Origin: Bacteroidales bacterium UBA6397
Lineage (GTDB): Bacteria > Bacteroidota > Bacteroidia > Bacteroidales > UBA932
Direction: 5' to 3'
Assembly (NCBI GenBank): GCA_002439875.1
Contig: DJQB01000018.1
Span: forward strand, 37,606-101,605
DNA: 64,000 bases
Each line of letters begins with the position of its first letter. Within the stretch, counting starts at the first letter, position 1. The position numbers and the translations under genes are program-made. Of this stretch, positions 1-9,165 are shown piece after piece. The notes under the pieces are model-generated. The model was not told the origin of the DNA, ran no database searches, and worked only from the letters and a program-made list of their open reading frames with translations.

Positions 1-31
1 GCGCTCTTTTACTCCGTTCGAGAAGCGGAAT

Positions 32-1219
32 ATGGAATATCTGGTGAATCATAATGTGAAATTCACTCAGGTACAGATTACCGCGACAGGGTTGAAGAAA
101 TCCATCCTTGACGCCACGACTCCGATGAGAACATATTTCAAGGAGAATAATGTGCACGACTATGAACTTCAGTCTAAAGGACAGGAGCATAAGGTCACTA
201 TTCAAACACATATTCTGACCTCATTCGGAAGCATTGCGACTCAAACCTCCTTTTATCGTCCGGAGACCAAAGACGGGGATCCGCGTCTTTGGATTTACAG
301 GCTGAAAGAAACAACAGAAGCAGATGATATCCACGTTATTATAGCAATGAATCCGAATGATCTGTATGTAATAAACATCACAAAGGTCGATATTGTCAAG
401 TGCTGCGAGACATCTATAGAGAATCCTGTCAGGGACTTGGTTCACACTCTTTCTGATAGTGCAGATCAGGTGTCGGAAGAACTGCTCTCCCTTTTGATGG
501 AATATCAGAATCGATGGATTGATACAGATTTGAATGCAGACACTGCAATCGGGCGTCAAGTTGAAGCCCTATTGGGTATTGATATGAACGATTCCCCACT
601 TCCCGATTACAAAGGAATAGAACTGAAAAGTTTTAGAAGTCAGCGTCCAAGCATCCGCAAGAATCTGTTTTGCAAGGTTCCAGACTGGGATATAAGCCAT
701 CTGAAAAGCGGAGCTGAGATTGTTGATAAATATGGCTATCTGTCAGGAGGAATCAAGTCATATAGGAATACTTTAAGATGCAGTGCCCCTAACACTCAGA
801 ACTTGAGATTGAACATGAACTATCCTGACAATCTTCTGGAAATTGAAGAAGATGAGATTCGGGGAAATGACCAATTCAAGAAAGTAGCGGATGTGGCCGT
901 ATGGAGACTTCAGACATTACACCATTGCCTTCTGACAAAGCATCACGAGACATTCTGGATAGAGGTTGATACCCGTATGGGAGATAAAGGTCAAGAGCAG
1001 TTTATGTTCAATAAAATCGAGCATACTAGAAATCCGATAGTCTCCCAATTTGATATTCTCTTGGAACAAAGCATAATTACAGTTGACCTGCTTTTGGGCC
1101 GTCCGAAAGTCGATGCCATAAGCGGCAAGCCAAAGAAAGGTGGTGATGCGGTCAGTTTCAAGATAAAGAGAAATGCCTCCGGCTTGCTGTTCCCTGATAG
1201 TGTGACATATAAGTTCTGA
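32..1219 (+). CDS. MvaI/BcnI-family restriction endonuclease (5' end probably outside window)
   Basis: Predicted type II restriction endonuclease. The C-terminal half carries a PD-(D/E)XK core: Asp192 followed by Glu197-Leu-Lys199 in the segment PDYKGIELKS. Family knowledge: this arrangement is typical of MvaI/BcnI-type nucleases, which cut CCWGG or CCSGG. Residues 1-160 form a separate N-terminal domain I cannot name. The frame has no stop between base 2 and the first ATG, so the true start may lie before the window and the gene may be truncated here. No methyltransferase is visible in the window; a partner would have to be upstream. It converges with the pigment operon on the other strand. 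The specificity is not readable from sequence. Confidence 0.72.
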   Translation: MEYLVNHNVKFTQVQITATGLKKSILDATTPMRTYFKENNVHDYELQSKGQEHKVTIQTHILTSFGSIATQTSFYRPETKDGDPRLWIYRLKETTEADDIHVIIAMNPNDLYVINITKVDIVKCCETSIENPVRDLVHTLSDSADQVSEELLSLLMEYQNRWIDTDLNADTAIGRQVEALLGIDMNDSPLPDYKGIELKSFRSQRPSIRKNLFCKVPDWDISHLKSGAEIVDKYGYLSGGIKSYRNTLRCSAPNTQNLRLNMNYPDNLLEIEEDEIRGNDQFKKVADVAVWRLQTLHHCLLTKHHETFWIEVDTRMGDKGQEQFMFNKIEHTRNPIVSQFDILLEQSIITVDLLLGRPKVDAISGKPKKGGDAVSFKIKRNASGLLFPDSVTYKF

Positions 1220-1321
1220 TTAGAATAGGCCACGGTCTTGTATAGATGGTTACAATCAATTGACAGCGTCCCGTCAACAATCGTTATCTACACATCCGCT
1301 GTGATGCCGAAATACTCGCCC

Positions 1322-2140
1322 CTATCGGCAGAGCGGAACCGGAAGACTATCAAACCAGTCCAGGAAGAGGGGAAACCAGTCGGCCTGGGTGGAGGAGACG
1401 CCGAAGCCGTGGCCGCCGGAGGGGAACTGAATATACTTGTGGGGGATTCGGGATGCTGTCAGGGCGTGGTCCATCACCACGGAATTGCGGTAGTCAACGG
1501 TAGGGTCATCAAGACAGTTCACCAGGAACACCGGCGGCATGTCCGACGGGATGTCCAATTCCATAGAGAGCTTACGCCTAAGGGAAGAATCTTTCCGGTG
1601 TCCACCTAGCAATGCCGTCCGGGAGCGTTTGTGGACGATGGTCTCATCGGTCATCGTGACGACCGGATAGACGGAGACGATGAATGACGGATGCGAGGAT
1701 ATTCCCTTATCCTCAATCGTTTCCTCGCCGCTGTTCAGAACGAGGTGGCCGCCGGCCGAAAAGCCCATCACCCCGACCTTTGAAGGGTCTATGGAATATT
1801 CGGAAGCCTTCCGCCGCACTTCCAGCACCGCGTTTCTAAGGTCATCCAACGCATCGGGATAATGATTCTGAGGGACTGCAATATTCCCGAAAAGGAAGTA
1901 TCTCGTGCCGGCGTGGCGGTAGTGAAGGACAAAGGCCGTGAATCCGGCATCAGCCAGTTTCCGCGCCACTTCCGTTCCTTCGGTCTTTTTGGAAAGCCAA
2001 TAGTAACTGCCTCCGGGACAGACAATCACGGCGGCACCGTTGGCCTTGTCTGGGTCAGGCAGGAACGCTGTCAGCTTGCGCGCATACGCGGAAAGGCCGA
2101 ACATCAGCACGGTCATCAGTATCAGAATGGCTCGTCTCAT
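1322..2140 (-). CDS. Secreted alpha/beta-hydrolase (esterase/lipase-like)
   Basis: 272-aa alpha/beta-hydrolase with a signal peptide (residues 1-20, ending SAYA). The nucleophile elbow GFSAGG places Ser128. Asp211 or Asp212 in the LDDPTVD stretch and His244 in GGHGFG complete a catalytic triad. The fold resembles family-3 esterases and acetyl-xylan-esterase-like enzymes, but the substrate cannot be deduced. The start overlaps the stop of the MMPL gene by four bases (ATGA), so it is translationally coupled and is the last gene of the pigment operon. A role in trimming or transferring an acyl group of the exported product is only an inference from position. Confidence 0.8.
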   Translation of the reverse strand: MRRAILILMTVLMFGLSAYARKLTAFLPDPDKANGAAVIVCPGGSYYWLSKKTEGTEVARKLADAGFTAFVLHYRHAGTRYFLFGNIAVPQNHYPDALDDLRNAVLEVRRKASEYSIDPSKVGVMGFSAGGHLVLNSGEETIEDKGISSHPSFIVSVYPVVTMTDETIVHKRSRTALLGGHRKDSSLRRKLSMELDIPSDMPPVFLVNCLDDPTVDYRNSVVMDHALTASRIPHKYIQFPSGGHGFGVSSTQADWFPLFLDWFDSLPVPLCR

Positions 2141-5100
2141 GACTCCAAGTGGAAATGGATATTATCGGGTAGGCACGAGATATTCGATGCCAGCATGACG
2201 TTATCCTCATTTTTGTCGTAGGCATCCACCTGAATCTCCGGGTGCATCAAGGCGAATATCAAGGCATACTCACCCTGACCGCAGTCATGGATCTCAAAAT
2301 GATTACCGGAAGGCGTCTCAAACAAGAATCCGGCATCTTTCACACGAGAGAGTGCCTTGCGGCAGCGGGATTCCACATCTGCTCCTTTGTAGAGGCACTT
2401 ATACTTGACGTAAACTGAAAGATATTCAGGAGTTTCCAATTCGCGGCGGAGTTCAGCATAGCGGCTGACGAATAGACGGCGGCACTCCCTGGTCATCATC
2501 CGATAGTCTTTGGAGCAAGGAATCCTCGAACCCACCTCAACGTGAACACTCCCCTCGCGGAGCATGAAATCCGTCTTCGGAAGCACGTCATAGGCACCGT
2601 GAATATACATAGGAGTGATGTCAAGTCCGAGTTCAGCCGCGACATAGAACGCCCCCTTGTGGAAGCGGCCTATCTTGCCGTCAACTGTCCTCGTCCCTTC
2701 CGGGAAAATGACCAATGAATATCCTTGAGCGACCAAAGCGCGGATCTTATAAAGTTGAGCCTCAACCCCGTCATTCACTGGAATATAATCGGCCTTGCGA
2801 ATTACATAGCCGTAGATAGGATTCTCCCACACCCATTCGTTCGTGAAGAATATCAACTTGGGATTCAAGGCCATAAGGCAGATCAGATCCAGATGCGACT
2901 GATGGTTGGCGATGATCACGGAAGGCTTGCCGAGATCGCACTCTCCGGCCTGCGTGAACCGGACTCCCGGCACGCGCCTCAACAGGAAGCGGGACATCCT
3001 TTGGATGAACTGATGGTATTTCAGTTTGCTCTCCTCAGAATCGCCTCTGAAAAGGAAATGGAGGAAAGTGTAAGGGTAGGCGAACAGGAACATCAGCAGC
3101 ACATAGCCGACAAGAGCGTAGATTGAATATGCCAACCTTTTCAAAGTCAAAGGAATGTCCCGTTTGACTCCGTTCTTCTCCGTCAGCCATCTGAACATCA
3201 CCGGAGGCAGGTAGTACGCCATCACCACAACGATGAACATTCCGATCACGGTCACCTCACCGAGCGAACGCATCGCGGGATGCTTGGCCAGAACCAAGGC
3301 TCCGATGCCGATGAACATTATCACGGCCGAATGGAACACGCTGTTCTTGTAGGTGGCAAGGCGTTTCTTCCCGTAGGCATATTCATAGACAAGCCCTTCG
3401 GTGATGAAGATCGTGTAGTCGTCGCCTTGCCCGAAGATGAATGTGGCGAGGATGATGTTGACGATGTTGAAGCGGATGTCCAGAAGACCCATCAGTCCAA
3501 GAATCCAGAACCAGCTGACCGCCAGCGGGAAGAAGGACAGAAGTCCTAACTCAAGGCGACGGAAGCTGAGACACAGGAAGATGAAGACCACAAGGCTGCA
3601 GATTGCCCCGATGTAGTCAAAACTCCCGGACAATACGGACACAAGGCGGTTGCTGATGTCGCCGGTGTCGAATACAAGCGTCCCGTCCATGCGCAGGGCA
3701 TCCTTTATGGCGGAGCCTCTGGAAGCGTCCTTGAAGTAAACTTGATTGACAACCAGACATTTCCCGTCATCATTGAGGATATATGTGCCGCCGAATGACT
3801 CCTTCAAAGGAGAATCATCTACGGGAGAGACTGAATATTCAGTGGTCAATAATTCCGTGAACGGGCTGAACGCCGACTCCGAGAATCCTTGCCTCCGGCT
3901 TTCGTCAGCCAATTCTTTCAGAAGCCTTTCCGCGCGGCCTCCAGCCCAGAAAGCATTCCATCTGGATATCCTTTCGGCCTGGGTTTTCTCCGACGGAGCG
4001 AAATTGCCGGCCCCTTTGACAAAGGCCACACTGCCTTTCAGAGAGTCCAGCCTCGCCAGCAGTTTGTCGTTCAGTTCAAGCGCGGTCTCCTGATCCCGGC
4101 CTTCGGCGATGGCGTAGATCTGGTTGTAGCCGGACTGCTCCAATCCGCTCTGAAGCATCTCCAGGTCACGTTTCTGGCTCTGGGTCATGTAGTTGATGTT
4201 CCTCATGTCGGAATCGAACTCCGTCCGGCCGCTGAGGAGATACATCACAACCGTAACGGCCATCACGGCGGCAAGAAGCCAACCGTTAGAAGGAGCCTTG
4301 TCCTGAAGAATCCGTCCCAACTCAAGTGTGCCGCCGACATTTTTACGAGCCTTGGTGAAGACCGGCAGGAAGACAAGCACGAATATGATCGTTCCGGCCA
4401 GCATCAGCGAGCCGAACAGCCCCAGATCCTGCATCGCCACGGCATCCAGCCAGACAAGGCACAGGAAGGCGGCGATCGTGGTGATGTTGCCGATAAGCAG
4501 CGGCTCGACCATCTCCTTTAGGTTCTGCCTGGGACTCACACCCGATTTCAGACCGTCCATAAAATGCAGCGGATAGTTAACCGCTATGCCGATGATCACG
4601 GAGGCGACTCCGATGACGATGATCGACATGCTGTCCCGGATCAGGGCGATGCCTCCGACGGCGAAAAGCCAGCCGAAAGTGATTGAAAGCACTATCCAGA
4701 GGATGTCCGAGAAGCGTTTGTAGGTAAACACCAGCAGAAGACCGATCAGAAGCAGGGCCAGGGAGATGGCCAATATGCTGTCCTTCTTGATCTGTGTGGC
4801 GTTGGTCACGGCGATCAGTGGCGCGCCCACGGCGGACACGGAGACCTCAGGATACTCAGTCTCAAGTCTTTGTATGGCATCATCAACCAGATCGGCGACC
4901 TTGGAGTTCATCCCAGACTCGCTCGTGCCGTAAGGGGAGGTCAAAAATGCGAGTCCATGACCATCCTTTGTGAATATGCAGTCGTCGGCAATGTCGTAGT
5001 TCGAGTTGGCGGCGCTGGCTCTCAACCGCTGAAGCACAGATGTGAACAGATGCAGAGGATCCGTGCGGACATTGGCGACCATCGCGTCACCAGCAGGGAA

Positions 5101-5589
5101 CAGCAGTGACTGTCGGTCTGCGGCAAGCTGCCCGGAGACATAGCCTTGAATATTCAGAAGTGAGTCTATGCGCTGATAGTCAGCCTCGGTCATGTACAGA
5201 GGATAGCCGGAGGTAACATCATCCATAACCCCGAACGTCATTCCGCTGTCAACGGTGATCTGCCTTTGCGGAACCATGCCGGTGGAATCCACGGCGTCGA
5301 ACACGTCCTCAAAATCGTGAATCGCCCCGGAGATCTCATCCTCTCCTGCCTCCGGGCCGTCTTTGGGCGAGAAAATCAGGATGATGTTGTTCTTTTTGCC
5401 AAGGGCGTTGTAGGCCTCGGAATATTTCGCGCTTTCCTCATCGCCAGGCAGGAATCCGGAGATGTCCTCCTCATAGTGAAGCCTTGAGGCGAGAAACAGA
5501 CAGAGACCCGCAAGCAGGACCGACAGCAGGGCCGCCAGCCATTTTCTTCCGTTTAGGAAGTCGTAGATCTTAAGGAAAAAGTCCGTCAC
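2137..5589 (-). CDS. Trifunctional MMPL-type exporter / lysophospholipid acyltransferase / SAM methyltransferase
   Basis: 1150-aa multidomain membrane protein. Residues 1 to about 830 form an RND/MMPL transporter with two sets of transmembrane helices and two large periplasmic loops. A PlsC-type acyltransferase follows, with NHQSHLD near residue 895 and FPEGTR near residue 962. Residues from about 1070 to the end look like a class I methyltransferase core (DCGQGE, then an acidic DKNED stretch). This three-part architecture is known in Bacteroidales aryl-polyene-like clusters. The predicted role is loading the finished acyl chain onto a lipid and moving it across the inner membrane. The methyltransferase part is short and stops soon after its first strands, so it may be only partly functional. 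Four-base overlap with the downstream hydrolase. Confidence 0.85.
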   Translation of the reverse strand: MTDFFLKIYDFLNGRKWLAALLSVLLAGLCLFLASRLHYEEDISGFLPGDEESAKYSEAYNALGKKNNIILIFSPKDGPEAGEDEISGAIHDFEDVFDAVDSTGMVPQRQITVDSGMTFGVMDDVTSGYPLYMTEADYQRIDSLLNIQGYVSGQLAADRQSLLFPAGDAMVANVRTDPLHLFTSVLQRLRASAANSNYDIADDCIFTKDGHGLAFLTSPYGTSESGMNSKVADLVDDAIQRLETEYPEVSVSAVGAPLIAVTNATQIKKDSILAISLALLLIGLLLVFTYKRFSDILWIVLSITFGWLFAVGGIALIRDSMSIIVIGVASVIIGIAVNYPLHFMDGLKSGVSPRQNLKEMVEPLLIGNITTIAAFLCLVWLDAVAMQDLGLFGSLMLAGTIIFVLVFLPVFTKARKNVGGTLELGRILQDKAPSNGWLLAAVMAVTVVMYLLSGRTEFDSDMRNINYMTQSQKRDLEMLQSGLEQSGYNQIYAIAEGRDQETALELNDKLLARLDSLKGSVAFVKGAGNFAPSEKTQAERISRWNAFWAGGRAERLLKELADESRRQGFSESAFSPFTELLTTEYSVSPVDDSPLKESFGGTYILNDDGKCLVVNQVYFKDASRGSAIKDALRMDGTLVFDTGDISNRLVSVLSGSFDYIGAICSLVVFIFLCLSFRRLELGLLSFFPLAVSWFWILGLMGLLDIRFNIVNIILATFIFGQGDDYTIFITEGLVYEYAYGKKRLATYKNSVFHSAVIMFIGIGALVLAKHPAMRSLGEVTVIGMFIVVVMAYYLPPVMFRWLTEKNGVKRDIPLTLKRLAYSIYALVGYVLLMFLFAYPYTFLHFLFRGDSEESKLKYHQFIQRMSRFLLRRVPGVRFTQAGECDLGKPSVIIANHQSHLDLICLMALNPKLIFFTNEWVWENPIYGYVIRKADYIPVNDGVEAQLYKIRALVAQGYSLVIFPEGTRTVDGKIGRFHKGAFYVAAELGLDITPMYIHGAYDVLPKTDFMLREGSVHVEVGSRIPCSKDYRMMTRECRRLFVSRYAELRRELETPEYLSVYVKYKCLYKGADVESRCRKALSRVKDAGFLFETPSGNHFEIHDCGQGEYALIFALMHPEIQVDAYDKNEDNVMLASNISCLPDNIHFHLES

Positions 5590-5621
5590 GCCGCTTCTCT
5601 ACAATAATCCTGCGAAGATAC

Positions 5622-6794
5622 TCATTTTTTACGAAGCAGCCGAGAAGGCAGACCGTAAAAGAGAGCCAACACACACAGGACTGTGTTCAGGACACTGATG
5701 CGGAAGAAGTCCATGAAAGGGCGGAAATGGGTGACACGCTCCCACTCCGGCGGATAATAGACCTTGATTCCGACCGGAATCATCGGGACTCCTTTCCAAC
5801 ATTGGAACACAAGGAGTTCCAGTTCCGCCTCGTAGCGGTAGGTCAAAAAATTGAGCCTTCCGATACGGTTCAGTTGATAGAGGCGGAAACCGGACTGGGT
5901 GTCAGGGAGATTCACCCCGGTCTGGAGTCTGAACCAGAAATTCGAGAACTTGTTGGCGAAAGTGTTGCCTCCGGGCATATTCTCCATCCTTAGATCGCGG
6001 CTTCCGACAAGCATGGCGTCAGGGCGCTCATTGGCCTGCGCGGCGAACACGGGGATATCCTCCGGAAAATGCTGGCCGTCAGCGTCAATGGTGATGGCGC
6101 GTTCGAAGCCCCGGGCCTTGGCTTCCTTGAAGCCGGTCTTCAGGGCGTAGCCTTTGCCACGGTTTTCCTCGTAGCGGACAACCACAGCGCCGAGTTCTGA
6201 CAAGAAGCCAGAGGAGCCGTCCGTGCTGCCGTCATCCACGACAATCACGTCCTTGCAGAACCTTAACGTTCTCCGTACCACGTCCTTGATTGTGCCGGCA
6301 TTGTTATAGACGGGTATGATGACGCAGGTCTTCAGCTCCTTCAATAGGCCGGGCACTTCGACAGGTTCGGTGACCAGGTCTGTGGTCGCTGAGCCTGTCG
6401 AAGCGACTGGTTCATGAGAGCCCCGCCGGACAGCAATGGTATATTCAAGACTCATCCGCGAAAAGACTTTTTCCTCCGAGCGGACCGAAAGTTCCACTTT
6501 CAGGATGCCGTCCGTCAGCGTCATCTTTTTGAATGAATATGTCACCTCGACTCCAGGGAAAAGCGGCTCCATGAATTTCAAGTCTGTTACCCGCATGAGA
6601 TTCAGCGATTTTCCAAGATGATGCTCAAGCAGTTCCGTGGCCACACGAATCTGCACGGCTCCGGGAGTGATCGGATAATCAGGGAAATGAGCCTTGAAGA
6701 TCACATTGTCGGGTTCGAGCCTGATGAGTGGCTCGAATCCTTTCCCGGTCTCCTTTGTGGAGATCACAGTGAAGAACGTTCCTGAAAGTCTCAT
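5622..6794 (-). CDS. Hotdog-fold dehydratase fused to family 2 glycosyltransferase
   Basis: About 390 aa. The start is set at 6794, where ATG overlaps the upstream stop in ATGA; a longer frame exists but would overlap the previous gene further. The N-terminal domain (about 1-130) is a FabZ/ApeP-like hotdog with the motif HFPDYPITPG. A linker follows that is encoded by a palindromic REP-like repeat (6354-6405, reading TEPVEVPG). The C-terminal domain is a GT-A glycosyltransferase of the dolichyl-phosphate-mannose-synthase type, with IIPVYNN, VVDDGSTD and TIDADGQH. The enzyme probably dehydrates the growing acyl-ACP chain and separately adds a sugar to the pigment lipid. The two activities are inferred from domains; fusion across a mobile repeat is unusual. 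Confidence 0.8.
   Translation of the reverse strand: MRLSGTFFTVISTKETGKGFEPLIRLEPDNVIFKAHFPDYPITPGAVQIRVATELLEHHLGKSLNLMRVTDLKFMEPLFPGVEVTYSFKKMTLTDGILKVELSVRSEEKVFSRMSLEYTIAVRRGSHEPVASTGSATTDLVTEPVEVPGLLKELKTCVIIPVYNNAGTIKDVVRRTLRFCKDVIVVDDGSTDGSSGFLSELGAVVVRYEENRGKGYALKTGFKEAKARGFERAITIDADGQHFPEDIPVFAAQANERPDAMLVGSRDLRMENMPGGNTFANKFSNFWFRLQTGVNLPDTQSGFRLYQLNRIGRLNFLTYRYEAELELLVFQCWKGVPMIPVGIKVYYPPEWERVTHFRPFMDFFRISVLNTVLCVLALFYGLPSRLLRKK
6354..6405. repeat. REP-like inverted pair inside a coding linker
   Basis: Two facing copies, ACTTCGACAGGTTCGGTGACC-like on the left and GGTCGCTGAGCCTGTCGAAG on the right, separated by about 9 bases. They form a palindrome inside the hotdog-glycosyltransferase gene and keep its reading frame. 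Confidence 0.85.
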
Positions 6795-7294
6795 TCGGGG
6801 ATATTCATTTTTGAGAAACTGTAGCGGCGGCCAGGGCACTGCATGACGATGGTTCCGCCATCATCCACGGAGACATATTCATCTGTCGCCTTTGACCTGA
6901 AAAGCCTTTTGAGATCATAGGCTATAGCCTTACGGATCAAGCATTTGTCAAGAGGTTTCATTGCATTTAGAAGTTTGACACGTCTGCGGTTCACGCTCAT
7001 CTTGAAGTCGAAGGCTCTGATGCCGAACTCGTTGACTATGGCTCCTGCGATGACGCCGTCCATGCGCTTGACCACACATATTCCTGAAAAAGAGGCTTTT
7101 CTGAAGGTTATGACCACGATGTAGCGGGAGGTTTCATTGTCGTTGAACGGGAAAAGGCAGGGCGACACGGTCGTATCGGTCACCTCAATGGTTGGTGAGC
7201 TTTGCCGGACCACAGGCTCTCTGGCCATCGAGGCGATGGCGGATGACACACCAACAGACAGAAGCAGACTAATCAACAACAAAAACCTTCGCAT
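6791..7294 (-). CDS. Secreted protein of unknown function in pigment operon
   Basis: 167 aa with a clear signal peptide (MRRFLLLISLLLSVGVSSA). I do not recognise the mature domain. It is basic and mixed alpha/beta, with one long C-terminal stretch predicted as strands. Just after the signal peptide the sequence EPVVRQSSPTIEV is encoded by a REP-derived repeat (7178-7219), so the real mature domain probably starts near residue 45. It starts 26 bases inside the LolA-like gene and ends in a four-base overlap with the hotdog-glycosyltransferase gene, so it belongs to the operon. Its position among LolA-like and MMPL genes suggests a periplasmic or outer-membrane accessory to lipid-pigment transport. 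Confidence 0.7.
   Translation of the reverse strand: MRRFLLLISLLLSVGVSSAIASMAREPVVRQSSPTIEVTDTTVSPCLFPFNDNETSRYIVVITFRKASFSGICVVKRMDGVIAGAIVNEFGIRAFDFKMSVNRRRVKLLNAMKPLDKCLIRKAIAYDLKRLFRSKATDEYVSVDDGGTIVMQCPGRRYSFSKMNIPE
7178..7219. repeat. REP-derived repeat in coding sequence
   Basis: The minus strand reads GAGCCTGTGGTCCGGCAAAG, then CTCACCAACC. The same string, with a few changes, recurs at 36241-36282 and 34161-34200, each time giving a peptide close to VRQGSPT. Confidence 0.75.
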
Positions 7295-7913
7295 CGACCG
7301 TCTTGTTATATTCAGCGTTCAGGATCGTGATCACCGTCTCGCCTCCGTTGTCAATCAAATCCACCTCATTGACCTTCAAGTCCTTGCCGAAATGCAGACG
7401 GACAGTCTTGAACATCTGCCTCATTTCTTTCTTGAGAGGCTCCAGCTCAGCCACATAGCAGCCCCCGTCCAGAAACATCCGCACCTTGAAATCCCCACCA
7501 CCGGCCAGCCCCTGCCCCGTGATGCTGTTCATGATGATCCTCGCGATGGACTTGAAAAGCCTGTTCGAGTTCACATCCATCTTGCTGGAGGTCTGGCTGC
7601 TCTGCAGGAGCACCTTCTCCTTGTTCAGAATGAAAAGATAAGTGTACGGGGAGACATATTCCCACCTCAACATTCCGTCAGCGAACCACATCTTGCCTGT
7701 GGAGACCATCTTCTCATTGAGGATGGCTATGTCCTTGACCTGCCTGAAGTCAGCCTTGAGGCTTTTGATTCCGGCGCAGGAAGCGTCGATCTTTTCGATC
7801 GCCTCGGCTGTCTGAGCCTCTGTAAGCGGCTTATAGCCCGCGGCGAAGGCGGACAGAGCGCCAAAGGCAAGCGCAAGACTTATGAAAATTATCCTTAAAC
7901 TTCTCATAATCAT
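7269..7913 (-). CDS. LolA-like periplasmic lipid/lipoprotein carrier
   Basis: 214 aa, with a signal peptide (residues 1-25, ALSAFA) and an unclosed beta-barrel pattern of the LolA/LolB superfamily: alternating strands such as GKMWFADGMLRWEYVSP and a C-terminal hydrophobic strand. LolA-like proteins in aryl-polyene clusters are thought to carry the lipid product or a lipoprotein across the periplasm. The start overlaps the stop of the SMR-like gene by four bases. Being inside the pigment operon, it is more likely a dedicated carrier than the housekeeping LolA. Confidence 0.82.
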   Translation of the reverse strand: MIMRSLRIIFISLALAFGALSAFAAGYKPLTEAQTAEAIEKIDASCAGIKSLKADFRQVKDIAILNEKMVSTGKMWFADGMLRWEYVSPYTYLFILNKEKVLLQSSQTSSKMDVNSNRLFKSIARIIMNSITGQGLAGGGDFKVRMFLDGGCYVAELEPLKKEMRQMFKTVRLHFGKDLKVNEVDLIDNGGETVITILNAEYNKTVDAKVFVVD

Positions 7914-8263
7914 TTAGCTATAAATACACACCCGCTGATGATCAGGAACACCCCGATCCAACGTGTGGCGGGAATATTCTCGTGGAAAATGAATATGGCC
8001 GCAAGCATTCCGAACACATAACTCAGGCTGATCATCGGATAGGCCATGCTGAACGGGTATCTCTTGAGTATGTACATCCACAGAACCGTGCCTCCGGCGT
8101 AGCAGAGACCACAGCCAAGGAACCACCAGTTGACGAGCAGACGGCCGAAAAACGCCCACGTCCACTCAAAACCGCCCATCTTCTCAAGGGCGAACTTGAG
8201 AAGCACCTGGCCTCCGGACAGCAGGAGACTTTGGGCGACAGACAATGTCAGCAGTCTCCACAT
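7910..8263 (-). CDS. Small multidrug-resistance/EamA-like four-helix membrane protein
   Basis: 117 aa with four predicted transmembrane helices, about the usual length of SMR-family proteins. The third helix begins YPFSMAYPMISLSYVFG and the fourth is IGVFLIISGCVFIA, a pattern typical of EmrE/ArnE-like half-transporters. In ArnE-like systems such proteins flip lipid-linked sugars. Here it sits next to a glycosyltransferase fusion, so flipping a lipid-sugar intermediate is a reasonable guess. It starts 16 bases inside the preceding ketosynthase-like gene. Confidence 0.75.
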   Translation of the reverse strand: MWRLLTLSVAQSLLLSGGQVLLKFALEKMGGFEWTWAFFGRLLVNWWFLGCGLCYAGGTVLWMYILKRYPFSMAYPMISLSYVFGMLAAIFIFHENIPATRWIGVFLIISGCVFIAK

Positions 8264-9165
8264 AGGCCTTTAAGATAAACAAGCCCGACATCCTCTCCGG
8301 CGTCGTTCACGACAAGTATGTCCTCGTCAAGTCCTTTGGCTATCCTTATCGCTGCCTCGTAGACCCCGAGTCCCGAGGTCGAGAAGCATTTGCCGAACAG
8401 TTTGAAATAGTCCGCGCTGCGGATGACGCAAGAGGCATGATATTCACTGACAATAGCTTCCAGACTCTTTGGAGAGTGGAGGAGCTGAACGTCGGCCAGT
8501 TCGCAGAGAGGCTTCTCTGATGCGGCATCGGTCCCCGGGCCTGCCGAAGAGACCGGGGATGCGGACAACAAGAATGCGGATGAGGCCTCGGAGGCGGTTA
8601 TGCCATCGCCGAAGTACCCTGCGCCTTTCAGAAAATCGTAGGTGGCCGGTGTCGTCTCATCGTGCGCCCCGACAAGAGCGTTGGAGACCCGACCCGCCTG
8701 AAGCTGGAGGAAAGCGTCCAGCAGCGCGCTCTCGAAAGAGATGTCTTTCTGTGAATATGTGCAGTTGCACCCATGGCAACGAAGCAGGATGGCCACCGCC
8801 GAACTGATAGTGTTGTGGGTGGACATCATAAAATAGGTCGGTGGAAGCATCTCCTCCCCGTCCCGGCACATCGCCTCCAGAAAATTCTCCGTGTTCCCCA
8901 TGCAGCCAAGTCCCGTGCCCGTGAATATGGCGTCCGGGCATTCGATGCCGGCCTCATCCAACGCGGCCAGGGAAACGGCGACCGCGCGTTTCAGGATCAA
9001 GCCCATCCGTCGCGCCTGCATAGGATTCAGGAACGGCTTGAAATCCGGATCCTGACTTCTGAGATAAGGTTCCGAACATGGGACAGGATCCGTCATCCAG
9101 TCCTCGCAGAGAGGCTTCTGGACAGAAATCTGGGCCGCGGAACGTATGTAAATTCTATTTGTCAT
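8248..9165 (-). CDS. Ketosynthase-like protein, probable chain-length-factor type
   Basis: 305 aa, a beta-ketoacyl-synthase N-terminal-like protein. It begins with the pattern IYIRSAAQIS...QKPL and keeps core KS features (FTGTGLGCMGNTE, MSTHNTISS). The position of the catalytic cysteine reads TYSQKD, so the usual ACSS motif is missing. It is also shorter than a full KS of about 400 aa. This fits a non-condensing partner (chain-length factor) for the active KS encoded directly upstream, with which it overlaps by 11 bases. A loop around 8530-8560 (SASPVSSAGPGTDAASEK) looks like degenerate REP sequence. Confidence 0.75.
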   Translation of the reverse strand: MTNRIYIRSAAQISVQKPLCEDWMTDPVPCSEPYLRSQDPDFKPFLNPMQARRMGLILKRAVAVSLAALDEAGIECPDAIFTGTGLGCMGNTENFLEAMCRDGEEMLPPTYFMMSTHNTISSAVAILLRCHGCNCTYSQKDISFESALLDAFLQLQAGRVSNALVGAHDETTPATYDFLKGAGYFGDGITASEASSAFLLSASPVSSAGPGTDAASEKPLCELADVQLLHSPKSLEAIVSEYHASCVIRSADYFKLFGKCFSTSGLGVYEAAIRIAKGLDEDILVVNDAGEDVGLVYLKGLCGDC

